From the NCBI GenBank assembly GCA_963792125.1, contig CAWBVA010000004.1, positions 62,001 to 126,000 on the forward strand: a stretch of DNA of 64,000 bases, given 5' to 3'. A program made the translations under genes and the position numbers. The stretch comes from Methanocella_A sp963792125. Its GTDB lineage: Archaea > Halobacteriota > Methanocellia > Methanocellales > Methanocellaceae. Below the pieces are notes generated by a model. That model worked only from the letters and a program-made list of their open reading frames with translations, ran no database searches and had not been told where the DNA came from. Each line of letters opens with the position of its first letter. Within the stretch, counting starts at the first letter, position 1. Shown here in pieces: positions 8,204-16,197 of this stretch.

Positions 8204-9703
8204 TTATTCCTGGCTGTGTTTTACACCGGGTGGGCATGTGCCCCTGACCGTATAGACCTTCAGCCCCGGCACCTGCAACAGTTTCCGCAGGTCTTCCCGG
8301 GCCTGTCCGGAAGTCAAATCGCTGGCGTTTACGACCGTACAGTCATCACCGAACACGGCGGTCAATAGCGGGACCACGTCCGGCACTTCCTGTCCTCCTG
8401 TCATGGCAGCTTTCCCGTTCACGAAGACGACGACCAGTACCCCGTAGCCGCCATATTTCGCATTCAGCAACGCCGGCAGGCCCGTGTGCAGCAGGCCGTA
8501 ATCGCCGAGCATGGCGACGCCTTTCTCCCTGAAGCCGCTGGCCACGCTGGCCGGGGAGCCCAGCGAGCAGGCCACGTCGACCATGCTGTAGGGCGGATTG
8601 GTCGTCAGGATGGGGCATCCCACGTCGCTGGCGACTTTCACCTCCAGTGCCTTGACAGCCTCGTAGACCGGGGCGAACGGGCACCCGGGGCACAGGCCTC
8701 TCCCGAAGCCGCGGGATTGCATGGTCTCCGGCTCGATGGGCATCGCCGGCCGGGTTTCCAGGATATGCGACACGGCGTCCAGGATGAGCTGATCGTCCAG
8801 CCCGCCCCACATTGGCAGGTGCCCGGTCAGGCGGCCTTTGACCTTCGGCGAAGCTGCCTGCGATTCGATGAATGTGGATGTTTCCTCGCATACAAGGACG
8901 GCATCCATCTCCGCCACGAATTCGTCCACCTTCTTCCTCGGGAACGGGTTGACCATGACGAGCGACAGGTGAGACATCCGGTTTGCGGCCGCTATCGCTG
9001 ACGCAGGCACCGATGCGTATCCGGAAGAAATGATACCCAGCTTTCCCTTGCGGACGATGCGGTTCAACGGGCTGCCGGCAGCCCTGCGGACTGCCAGTGT
9101 CCAGCCGTCCTTGAGATACTTCTGGCGTTTGCCGATCATCGTGTACTGCCAGATGTCCCGGCTCAGCTTTTTCTCCGGGGCCGGCGATTTCCTGCGATTG
9201 ACCGTGCCGGAATCTGTCAGCACCGGGTCGGTCACCCTGACGATGGCCGGCGCGCTGATCTGTTCGGAGAGCATAATAGCGTCCATGATCGAGTCATAAA
9301 GCTCGCCGGGCGTGGACGGGTCGTAGACCGGGATGTCGGCGAGCCGGCCGTACCACCGGGAGTCCTGCTCGTCCTGCGACATAGTCGCGCCCACGTCGTC
9401 GCCGGCGATGACGACGATACCTGCGCCGATACCGTGAGTTGCAGAAATGATCAGAGGGTCAGCCATGACGTTGATGCCCACGTGCTTGGCGACGACCACG
9501 GCCCGGTCTCCGCACGCCGAAGCCCCCATCGCCATCTCGTAGGCGATCTTCTCGTTGAGCTGCCAGCGGGCATGCAGGCCAGACTGCTGCAGCGCGGTGA
9601 ACAGGCCGTTGATCGGGAATCCCGGCACTCCTGTCGCCATACGGACGGCGGCGTCCTCGACGGCAGCCCGTGCGGCTTCAGTCCCGGTCATGATGTCGGC
9701 CAT
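8204..9703 (-). CDS. IorA-like thiamine-diphosphate enzyme lacking the ferredoxin domain
   Basis: This 499-residue protein aligns by eye with the alpha subunit of indolepyruvate ferredoxin oxidoreductase. The N-terminal pyrimidine-binding domain starts MTGTEAAR and contains PGFPIN. A CxxC-type GLCPGCPFAP lies around residue 335. The C-terminal thiamine-diphosphate domain has GDYGLLHTG (around 400) and KAAMTGGQ. Typical IorA has about 100 more residues carrying two [4Fe-4S] clusters; here the protein ends straight after the diphosphate domain, and no IorB gene is nearby. It may therefore be a non-oxidative 2-oxoacid decarboxylase, or may borrow another electron carrier. I prefer ATG 9703 because the longer frame runs into the adjacent repeat. 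It is probably in an operon with the downstream unknown gene. Confidence 0.75.
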   Translation of the reverse strand: MADIMTGTEAARAAVEDAAVRMATGVPGFPINGLFTALQQSGLHARWQLNEKIAYEMAMGASACGDRAVVVAKHVGINVMADPLIISATHGIGAGIVVIAGDDVGATMSQDEQDSRWYGRLADIPVYDPSTPGELYDSIMDAIMLSEQISAPAIVRVTDPVLTDSGTVNRRKSPAPEKKLSRDIWQYTMIGKRQKYLKDGWTLAVRRAAGSPLNRIVRKGKLGIISSGYASVPASAIAAANRMSHLSLVMVNPFPRKKVDEFVAEMDAVLVCEETSTFIESQAASPKVKGRLTGHLPMWGGLDDQLILDAVSHILETRPAMPIEPETMQSRGFGRGLCPGCPFAPVYEAVKALEVKVASDVGCPILTTNPPYSMVDVACSLGSPASVASGFREKGVAMLGDYGLLHTGLPALLNAKYGGYGVLVVVFVNGKAAMTGGQEVPDVVPLLTAVFGDDCTVVNASDLTSGQAREDLRKLLQVPGLKVYTVRGTCPPGVKHSQE

Positions 9704-9745
9704 ATGTAAAAAATGGCGCTGATGCGATAATAAACTTGCCACATT

Positions 9746-9990
9746 AAGTCGCCAAGTCACCAAGTGTCCAAGAGAAGACGCCAAGGCGCCACTTTTAGCA
9801 ACCGAAGGTTTCAAGGCGCCAAGTAATCTTTTTAATTTAAGGCGCCAAGGGTATGAGTCGTCATACTCGAAATAAAATACATCTCTTGGTATCTTGGCGA
9901 CTTAAAATCTAAAAACGCTTGGTGTCTTGAAACCTTCGGGTGCTAAAAGTGGCGTCTTAGCGTCTTCTCTTGGACACTTGGCGCCTTCCT
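9746..9990. repeat. Long imperfect inverted repeat, CGCCAAG family (copy 1)
   Basis: About 245 bases form two arms of roughly 95-110 bases that are imperfect reverse complements. Both arms carry variants of the same ordered blocks: GTGTCCAAGAGAAGACGC, then CGCCACTTTTAGCA, then CCGAAGGTTTCAAG, then several CGCCAAG-type heptamers. A small palindrome (GAGTATGACGACTCATAC) marks the centre. The element lies between the end of the mmp11 gene and the start of the IorA-like gene. The same blocks in the same order recur at 61754-62012, and shorter versions at 46903-46962 and 31532-31600. It would fold into a very stable RNA hairpin and may end mmp11 transcription. Confidence 0.85.
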
Positions 9991-9992
9991 GT

Positions 9993-10883
9993 TCAAAGGA
10001 TGACTGAATCGCAGGGTCGCGCAAAATAAGGCAGTGCCGCGGCGGCGCCGATGATGCCCCGGCCGTCCATGAGTATGTCTGCGTTGGCTTTCTTGACGGT
10101 CTTCAGGGTAGTCTCGATAGAGACGTGCTTACTCTTCACCAGCTTGCCGTAGTCGACCATGGCTCTGGCGTCGAAGTCCTGCAGTACCACCATGCCGGTG
10201 TTCTCGGATAGCGTATACTTCGCGAGCAGCCGGCCGAAGTCCCGTACCAGCTTCGTCTCGTCGATGCACCCGAACTCCACGACGGTAGAGACACAGTTCT
10301 GTGTCTTGTGCGGCACAGGGTAGAGCTGTACAAGTGCATGAGACAGGTACCGGGCGTTGCCATTATCCACTTCGTTGGCGATGTTGTGCACGAGCGACCA
10401 CGTGGCGCCTTCTTCCTTCGTGTCCGTGTCATCGACCCCGATCAGGACTCGCTTCCGGCGGGGAAGAATTATCGTGCCCTTACTCTTACGGCCGCCCCCT
10501 GCCTCTGTCAGCTCGTAGTCGATCACGTCCTCGGCGAGCGCGCGGCTCATGGAAGCGCCCACGCCGCCGCCACCCAGTCCTGCGTACGTGACCTCGATCG
10601 TCTCGTCCCCGACGACGACCGCTTCGATGCCTGCCGCGGAGATGGAGGAGACAAGGTTAATGTCGGCTTTGCCTTCTTTGACGGAATAGCGCATCGAGTT
10701 GCCGTAATGCCTCGTATCCAGAATAAGCGGACTGCTCTTCTTATAGTGGTACTCCGCCCAGCAGGAGCCCCCGAAACAGTTGGACTGCTCGACGATGTCC
10801 ACCAGGCCGTTACCATTGCTGACGGCCACGATGTTCTTGTATGGTACCACCCATTTTTTACGGGCGAAAGAGTCGTCCTTCAT
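9993..10883 (-). CDS. mmp11: Methanogenesis marker protein 11 homologue
   Basis: The 296-residue protein has an N-terminal domain with a Cys pair (SNCFGGSCWAEY) and a central GLGGGGVGAS. Its C-terminal half opens with the motif VLIGVDDTD, shared with the TiaS/DUF1743-type nucleotide-binding fold. This domain order and the motif are those of methanogenesis marker protein 11, a protein of unknown biochemical function nearly confined to methanogens. It lies 57 bases downstream of cobY on the same strand and is likely cotranscribed with the corrinoid genes. It ends right at the hairpin repeat. Confidence 0.75.
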   Translation of the reverse strand: MKDDSFARKKWVVPYKNIVAVSNGNGLVDIVEQSNCFGGSCWAEYHYKKSSPLILDTRHYGNSMRYSVKEGKADINLVSSISAAGIEAVVVGDETIEVTYAGLGGGGVGASMSRALAEDVIDYELTEAGGGRKSKGTIILPRRKRVLIGVDDTDTKEEGATWSLVHNIANEVDNGNARYLSHALVQLYPVPHKTQNCVSTVVEFGCIDETKLVRDFGRLLAKYTLSENTGMVVLQDFDARAMVDYGKLVKSKHVSIETTLKTVKKANADILMDGRGIIGAAAALPYFARPCDSVIL

Positions 10884-10940
10884 ATGCCAATCCGTCCAGG
10901 CCTTTGCCGGGCAAAATCGTCAATAACGAATGGGTATCAA

Positions 10941-11588
10941 TCATATTATACCTGTCGATGTGCCTGTCAGCCGCGAGCGTTCCCCGCGCATGATCTTTTC
11001 GCAGTATGCCAGGTCTTTCTTATAGTTCACGTTGGCTGCCAGCCGGCCGTCGGAGACGACAAAGATCAGCTCTTCCTGGTACCGTCCCATGTGCCGGCCG
11101 TCGACGATGTTGATGCCCGCGGGCACGTTTCTCTTCCCGTTGTCTTCCAGTATCGTGTCCGGCTGCAGTCCCGGCGGGACACACGAGGCATCGACTCTGA
11201 CCGATAGCGCTTCGCATCCCGAAGCCTCGTATCTTTCGACAGCCTCGTCTATGACCTTCGCAGTGGCCATCGGCACGTCGGACGAGATGACCAGGAACGG
11301 CCGGAACAGTCCCAGCGCCTCTGCCGCATATGCCGTATCCTCGACGTAGCCTGCGCCCGGGGTCATGACCGGAGACACCCTGCTGTCGCCGGCGAAGGTC
11401 GCAATGATGTATCCGGTCGTCTGCGGCACCCTGCCGGAGACCGCTACATAGATGTGGCCGATGTTCCGGCTGGCGGCAAGCGCATCGATCACGTAGGCGA
11501 TCATAGGGCGGCCGCCCAGCCGCACGATCGGCTTTTCCACGCCTCCCATCCGTGTGGCTGCGCCGCCAGCCATCACCAGTGCATCCAC
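10941..11588 (-). CDS. cobY: Adenosylcobinamide-phosphate guanylyltransferase
   Basis: The 215-residue protein begins with the nucleotidyltransferase signature MDALVMAGGAATRMGGVEKP, with Lys in the GxEKP position, and has the GGRPMIAYV block. It is of the size of archaeal CobY, which replaces the bacterial CobU kinase/transferase and makes adenosylcobinamide-GDP. It overlaps the end of cobS by 16 bases, and with cobS, cbiB and cobD forms the nucleotide-loop assembly and late corrinoid operon. Confidence 0.85.
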   Translation of the reverse strand: MDALVMAGGAATRMGGVEKPIVRLGGRPMIAYVIDALAASRNIGHIYVAVSGRVPQTTGYIIATFAGDSRVSPVMTPGAGYVEDTAYAAEALGLFRPFLVISSDVPMATAKVIDEAVERYEASGCEALSVRVDASCVPPGLQPDTILEDNGKRNVPAGINIVDGRHMGRYQEELIFVVSDGRLAANVNYKKDLAYCEKIMRGERSRLTGTSTGII

Positions 11589-12394
11589 AGTACCGCCCCC
11601 ATGACCGCGAGCGCCGCTATCCGGGCCGTCTCATTAGCCGCGCCCATCACATCGCCGTTCACGCCTCCGAAGTTCCGGCCGGAGGTCGCAAGTATCACGG
11701 CCGCCACTGCCATCGGGGACAGCATGGCCAGCAGTCCCGCGAGCCAGATGCGCCACACCGGAAGGCCGCCATAAAATATTCCTGTCATGGCCAGTGCGAT
11801 CGCAATAGCCGCCCAGGCAACGATGATGCCCACAGCGTAATGGCTCTTCTTCGCCGCCGCGATGACTATGGCGCCCATGCCCGGGCCCATGCTCTTCCCG
11901 AAGGCGATCACCGTAATCATGGCCACCTTCGCGCAGACCTCGGCAATAAATAGCGGAAGAAGCAGGGGCATATCAGACCCGGCGAAGGTCGATAGCAAAG
12001 CATACAGGAAGAGCAGGTCCAGGCCTATGGCTAATATGCCCCCTGCGCCCGCGTGGACGTCTTTCATCGACCTGATCTTTTTCTCAGGCGGGCCCGAGGT
12101 GACCAGACCGTCCGCCATGTCCGACAGTCCGTCGATGTGGTTGATGCCGGTCAGCAGGATGATGCATGCAACGGCCAGTGCTGCGGCAAACGGCGCCGGC
12201 AACAGCCATTGAAACGCGAGGCCTGCCACGCCGATCAGCAGGCCGGCCAGGAGCCCGACGGGGATGAACAGGTACAGGCGCGAGACAAAGCTGTCATAGT
12301 CGTCGTCTTTCACGTGCACCGGTATGGTGGTCAGGAAGCCGATGGCAGCCCGCAGGCCTTTTACCATACTGCCGGCCAGCCGGACACCCCCCAT
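11573..12394 (-). CDS. cobS: Adenosylcobinamide-GDP ribazoletransferase (cobalamin synthase)
   Basis: This 273-residue integral membrane protein has the CobS signature GLRAAIGFLTTIPV at the N-terminus and the acidic catalytic loop NHIDGLSDMADGL followed by KIRSMKDVHAGAGG. Several transmembrane helices follow. It joins adenosylcobinamide-GDP and alpha-ribazole (or phosphate) at the membrane, the last main step of cobamide assembly. It overlaps cbiB by 34 bases and cobY by 16, so translation is coupled along the operon. Confidence 0.9.
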   Translation of the reverse strand: MGGVRLAGSMVKGLRAAIGFLTTIPVHVKDDDYDSFVSRLYLFIPVGLLAGLLIGVAGLAFQWLLPAPFAAALAVACIILLTGINHIDGLSDMADGLVTSGPPEKKIRSMKDVHAGAGGILAIGLDLLFLYALLSTFAGSDMPLLLPLFIAEVCAKVAMITVIAFGKSMGPGMGAIVIAAAKKSHYAVGIIVAWAAIAIALAMTGIFYGGLPVWRIWLAGLLAMLSPMAVAAVILATSGRNFGGVNGDVMGAANETARIAALAVMGAVLWMHW

Positions 12395-13320
12395 GTCAGC
12401 GGCAGGCCGAACAGAAGCAAGACTGCCACAACTATGATTATCAGCAGCGCGGAAGCTGCCCGGTTCAGGCGTATGGCCCGCGGGATGTCGTCCGGTACGC
12501 AGGGCCTAAGCCCGGCTCCCAGCACGTAATACTTCAGCTTCTCCATCCGTATGCCGAGCGCACCTGCGAAGGCTGCCATCGGGTAACCGGAGTTGATGCT
12601 TGGCGGCTTTCTGCCGTCCCTCAACGCCGTTTTGACGGCGAGTACCGGACTGCCCACGACCGGCGAGACGATGGCGATGATCAGGATAGCAAGCCGGGCA
12701 GGCACATAGTTGGCCAGGTCATCGATTTTGGCCGATGCAAAGCCGGTCTGCAGGTGCTTTACATCCTTGTAGCCCACCATGGAGTCCAGCGTGTTTATTG
12801 CCCTGTAGGCGAGTGCCCCTGGCAGGCCTAGCAATGCAAAATAGATGAGCGGTGAAACGATGCCGTCGACATAGCTCTCCCCCAGCGACTCGGTCACGCA
12901 CGAGGACATCTGGCCGGCGTCAAGCTTGCTCACGTCCCGGCCGACCAGCGCTGGAAGCTTCGCACGGGCAGCATCAAGGCGGCCGACTCTCAGGTCGTCA
13001 TATATATCGCGAGAGATGCGCCAGAGGAAGGATAGCGAGAAGGTCGACTTGATCAGGTACGCTGTAACGAGCAGCCCGAGCAGAGGCGAGACCTGGTACG
13101 AGAGCCAGCAAAGCCCGCAGCCGATGACGACTGTAGCGATGATCGTCGTAAATGCCATGAAAAAGCCATAGGCATATTTGAGCTGGCCGGGCGCCAGCCT
13201 GTCAAGCAGCATGATGAGCTTCCCGATCCAGACGACCGGGTGAAAGGCGGATGCAGGCTCCCCGAAGAACAGGTCGATGAAAATAGCGAGGAGGAGTGCC
13301 TCCAGCATGAACGTGATCAT
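12361..13320 (-). CDS. cbiB: Adenosylcobinamide-phosphate synthase
   Basis: The 319-residue membrane protein shows the CbiB landmarks: FGEPASAFHPVVWIGKLI near the N-terminus, GRDVSKLDAGQMSSCVTESLGESYVDG in the middle, and the GYPMAAFAGALG motif. It attaches (R)-1-aminopropan-2-ol or its O-phosphate to adenosylcobyric acid. Its substrate side chain is made by CobD encoded just upstream (4-base overlap). Confidence 0.9.
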   Translation of the reverse strand: MITFMLEALLLAIFIDLFFGEPASAFHPVVWIGKLIMLLDRLAPGQLKYAYGFFMAFTTIIATVVIGCGLCWLSYQVSPLLGLLVTAYLIKSTFSLSFLWRISRDIYDDLRVGRLDAARAKLPALVGRDVSKLDAGQMSSCVTESLGESYVDGIVSPLIYFALLGLPGALAYRAINTLDSMVGYKDVKHLQTGFASAKIDDLANYVPARLAILIIAIVSPVVGSPVLAVKTALRDGRKPPSINSGYPMAAFAGALGIRMEKLKYYVLGAGLRPCVPDDIPRAIRLNRAASALLIIIVVAVLLLFGLPLTWGVSGWPAVW

Positions 13321-14414
13321 GCTGACCCTGCGGCAGCCTTCAGGGCTCTGACCAGCCGCTCGTTCTCTTCTCTCGTCCGCACCGCCAGCCGGACGTAGGA
13401 GTCGCCCAGCATCCGGAACGACGAGCAGTCACGGACGACGATGCCCCGCTCCAGCATGCGGACGGCGAACTCGGCCGACGTCAGGCCGGCCCCGCTCACG
13501 TCGACGAGGAAGTAGTTCACGCTCGACTGGAGCATCTTCAGGCCTTTGATTGAGGCGATATGGCTGGCCAGCCACTCCCGCTCCCGCTTGATGTACTCCC
13601 GGGACAGGCTCAGGTATGCGGTGGCATAGTCCATGTAATAAGCCCCGGCTTCGGCCGCGACGCTGTCCACGTTCCAGGTCAGCCGTATCACGTTGAGCGA
13701 TGCCGTGGCATCCCGGCAGGCGACGCCGAAGCCAAGCCGGAATCCCGGTATGGCAAAGCACTTGGTCAGCGACCGGAGCACAAGCATGTTGTCGTAGTCC
13801 TCCACGTGCCGGGCCACGCTCTGCGAGGGGTCTGCCAGGTCGATGAACGCCTCGTCCACGGCAAGGGCTATTCCATGCTCCTTGCAGTAGTCAGCCAGCT
13901 TCAGCACGAAACTGGCGGGCATGAGGCGGCCGTCCGGGTTGTTGGGGTTGCAGAAGAACGTGGCCTTGCAGCCGTTAAGGTGCCAGAACTCGCCCTTGAT
14001 GATGTCTGACATTTTCACGTACCGCACGCCGGCGCCGAACAGGCGGCACTGCTGCTCGTACTCGCCGAACGTCGGCCCCGGAATGGCCACGATATCGCCC
14101 TGTGCCAGTGCGACTTCCGCGAACAGCCGGATGATCTCGCTGGAGCCGTTGCCCGGCACGATCTGCTCCGGCCGGGCACCACAAAACCTTGCGGCACTGG
14201 CACGGAACGCCTCGTACCGGTTATCCGGGTAAGCGGCGATGCCGTCGCATGCTTTGACAATGGCATCACGGCTGTCAATGGGCAGATACGGGTTGAGGTT
14301 GACGCTGTAGTCCAGCAGGTCAGCCTCTTTGAGGCCCTTACGCTCCGCGATCTCGTGCAGCCGCCCCCCGTGTGCACACGGGGCGAGCTGCAAAAGCTCT
14401 TTTCTAATGAACAA
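13317..14414 (-). CDS. cobD: Threonine-phosphate decarboxylase
   Basis: The 365-residue protein is a fold-type I pyridoxal-phosphate enzyme of the histidinol-phosphate-aminotransferase group. The CobD-type start HGGRLHEIAERKGL...DYSVNLNP is present, as are PGNGSSEIIRLF, the NPNNPDGR motif, DEAFIDL, and the Schiff-base Lys in RSLTKCFAIPGFRLG. It decarboxylates L-threonine phosphate to the aminopropanol phosphate used by CbiB. Gene context separates it from HisC. The start is TTG 14414, preceded by CGGAGTG. It is the first gene of the cob operon. Confidence 0.88.
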   Translation of the reverse strand: MFIRKELLQLAPCAHGGRLHEIAERKGLKEADLLDYSVNLNPYLPIDSRDAIVKACDGIAAYPDNRYEAFRASAARFCGARPEQIVPGNGSSEIIRLFAEVALAQGDIVAIPGPTFGEYEQQCRLFGAGVRYVKMSDIIKGEFWHLNGCKATFFCNPNNPDGRLMPASFVLKLADYCKEHGIALAVDEAFIDLADPSQSVARHVEDYDNMLVLRSLTKCFAIPGFRLGFGVACRDATASLNVIRLTWNVDSVAAEAGAYYMDYATAYLSLSREYIKREREWLASHIASIKGLKMLQSSVNYFLVDVSGAGLTSAEFAVRMLERGIVVRDCSSFRMLGDSYVRLAVRTREENERLVRALKAAAGSA

Positions 14415-14544
14415 TGGGTCGCACTCCGAGGTAAGTCAATTTTACTTTCCTTATATTAAATTTTTTGGAGTGAAGGCTGGCGCCAGCGACAGATAATCTC
14501 TTATCGGAGGACTGCACAAACGATCATAGACCGGTTGCAGCCCT

Positions 14545-15567
14545 ATGACCATGACAATCCGCCCGCTCTCCCTGCTACTGATCGTGTGCGCTATCAGCAT
14601 ATGCCTTCTGTCAGCCATGCCCGTGGCACAGGCCGCCGCTTCCTCGATCGTCTGGGCGCAGACACAGGCGTACTATGACGACACTCACGCCGTCCCGGAC
14701 GACGACGTCTGGGTCGACTACCAGCTCCTCCGGTCCGGGGATACCAGCGGCCCGGCCCGGGTGACTTTCAGCGTCGCCGAGGCTACGATTAGCAACGGGA
14801 ACAATCCCGGGGAGTACGAGCTGCTGGGCACGAACCCTGTCGTCTTCGGACCCGGCTCGACTTACGCACTGATACGGGTCCGTTACCATACGGCCAATCA
14901 TGATATCTTCGGCACGCAGCATATCACGTTCCGGCTGAGTGACAGTGACGCCGACATCGAGTCGGACCAGGAGACCAGGACGTTCTATGTTGATTACCCG
15001 GCCATACCCGTAATGGCGTTCGCCAGCCCTCCTGTCGACGGATACCGGGGAGTCGAAGGGCAGGGCCAGGCTATAATTCTCAATATAACCAAAGACGGCG
15101 ACATCCTCGTCGACTCCCGTGCAGATGTGTTCGCCAGCGGCACGGCGACTAACGGGGTGGACTATTCCCTGACAGACGCCAGCGGCAGGCCTGTCGGCAT
15201 TCCCGGTACCATACATCTCCCCCCGGGGCAGTCTGTCTATTCGATATACATGACGCCGCTGAAAGATTCGAACGACGAGGGCAACGAGACGGCGACGTTC
15301 ACCCTGGGGAATCTTAAGAATGTCGCTGCCGGCAACCGGACGAGCGTCTCCGTGAGCATCCTCGAAGCAGGCACGGTAACGCCTTTGCCGCCCACCGCAA
15401 CGCCCGTGTCTACGCCCACGCCCGTCCCGTCGGCCACGCCCGCGTCGGCGCCTGGCACCCCGTCCGGCACGACGCCGGTCCCGCTGCCGAGCCCTGGATT
15501 CGGGCCCGGCGCAATCATTTTTGCCATTGCCTGTGTCGCAATATGCCTGAAAGCGCTGAGGGACTAA
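14545..15567 (+). CDS. Calx-beta surface protein with PGF-type C-terminal sorting signal
   Basis: The 340-residue protein has an N-terminal signal peptide (hydrophobic residues 8-30 ending in AQA). Two Calx-beta-like domains follow: one with the FRLSDSDADIESDQE Ca-binding-type loop, the other with SNDEGNETATFTLGN. After these come a Pro/Thr-rich linker of TPTP repeats and the tail PSPGFGPGAIIFAIACVAI followed by a basic end. That tail has the layout of PGF-CTERM signals removed by archaeosortase A, with the linker acting as a glycosylated stalk. The protein is thus expected on the cell surface. It is divergent from cobD and appears monocistronic. Confidence 0.75.
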   Translation: MTMTIRPLSLLLIVCAISICLLSAMPVAQAAASSIVWAQTQAYYDDTHAVPDDDVWVDYQLLRSGDTSGPARVTFSVAEATISNGNNPGEYELLGTNPVVFGPGSTYALIRVRYHTANHDIFGTQHITFRLSDSDADIESDQETRTFYVDYPAIPVMAFASPPVDGYRGVEGQGQAIILNITKDGDILVDSRADVFASGTATNGVDYSLTDASGRPVGIPGTIHLPPGQSVYSIYMTPLKDSNDEGNETATFTLGNLKNVAAGNRTSVSVSILEAGTVTPLPPTATPVSTPTPVPSATPASAPGTPSGTTPVPLPSPGFGPGAIIFAIACVAICLKALRD

Positions 15568-15740
15568 TTAAAAAATGTCTTGATGCTACCCGTATCAAAT
15601 GCGACCGTGACATCAGCTGCGGATGTTACATTACCCCCGATACCTGATACGCCTGCGCCAATCCCGTAGCTTGTACCCGGCAGCTTGCGATACTGGTCCT
15701 CCCGGCCTCAAAAGCCATGGGAACATGGTATTACCAGAAG

Positions 15741-15784
15741 AAGACGAAAAGAAAAAAAGCAGTGATGAGGGACTTACCCTCATC
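15741..15784 (-). terminator. Terminator of the tandem microprotein genes
   Basis: A perfect 8-bp stem (GATGAGGG / CCCTCATC, 5-base loop) at 15764-15784 is followed on the minus strand by a T-rich run (CTTTTTTTCTTTTC). It lies about 40 bases beyond the stop of the last of three same-strand small genes. The shape is that of an intrinsic terminator. Confidence 0.7.
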
Positions 15785-15825
15785 TCTCTTATTTTACTCA
15801 AGCCTGCAAGCAGGCTGAAGCAAAT

Positions 15826-15993
15826 TTAAAACCTTGGTTTCCTGTGCTTGGGGAGGCAATCGCGGCAATAAACCGGCCTGCCTTCTGTCGGCTGGAAAGG
15901 TACTTCACATTCTTTACCGCAGTCGGCGCAGGTTGCCTTGTGCATGTCTCTTGGGCCCATGTCCCTGGGCCTTCTGAATCCACTGTCTCTCAT
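15826..15993 (-). CDS. CxxC-x17-CxxC microprotein, copy 1
   Basis: This 55-residue protein has a basic N-terminal half (RRPRDMGPRDMHKATC) and two Cys pairs, C22xxC25 and C43xxC46, separated by exactly 17 residues. It ends KHRKPRF. The spacing is that of the small archaeal zinc-ribbon family known as the CxxC-x17-CxxC domain; the function is unknown, and RNA or protein binding is plausible. The ATG is preceded by GGAG. The protein is identical to copy 2 immediately upstream, and the DNA repeats with a 190-base period, indicating a recent tandem duplication. Confidence 0.85.
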   Translation of the reverse strand: MRDSGFRRPRDMGPRDMHKATCADCGKECEVPFQPTEGRPVYCRDCLPKHRKPRF

Positions 15994-16015
15994 TGTTATA
16001 TCTCCTTGTTTAAAT

Positions 16016-16183
16016 TTAGAATCTTGGCTTTCTGTGCTTGGGAAGGCAGTCACGGCAGTAAACTGGCCTGCCTTCTGTCGGCTGGAAAGGTACTTCACAT
16101 TCTTTACCGCAGTCGGCGCAGGTTGCCTTGTGCATATCCCTTGGGCCCATGTCCCTGGGCCTTCTGAATCCACTGTCACGCAT
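16016..16183 (-). CDS. CxxC-x17-CxxC microprotein, copy 2
   Basis: My translation of this strand gives a 55-residue protein identical to that of copy 1, with the two zinc-ribbon Cys pairs at 22/25 and 43/46. The gene has a short upstream spacer of about 14 bases from copy 3, with GGGGAG as the likely ribosome site. A longer opposite-frame reading across both copies is a shadow created by the duplication. Confidence 0.85.
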   Translation of the reverse strand: MRDSGFRRPRDMGPRDMHKATCADCGKECEVPFQPTEGRPVYCRDCLPKHRKPRF

Positions 16184-16197
16184 TGTAATTACTCCCC

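Larger units (their letters stand above)
15826..16183. repeat. Tandem duplication of a 190-base unit
   Basis: The genes for copies 1 and 2 plus their spacers repeat with a 190-base offset and only a few base differences, mostly in the spacer and at synonymous positions. The encoded proteins are identical. A third, more diverged unit follows at 16198-16365. Confidence 0.8.

Noticed and set aside
9746..9990. Possible CRISPR array in the CGCCAAG repeats
   Set aside because: The heptamers are unevenly spaced, the structure is one inverted repeat rather than regular direct repeats with spacers, and no cas genes are present.
15826..16179. 117-residue protein spanning two microprotein copies
   Set aside because: It joins a wrong-frame reading of copy 2 to the true copy 1; the two in-frame 55-residue genes each have Cys pairs and their own start.
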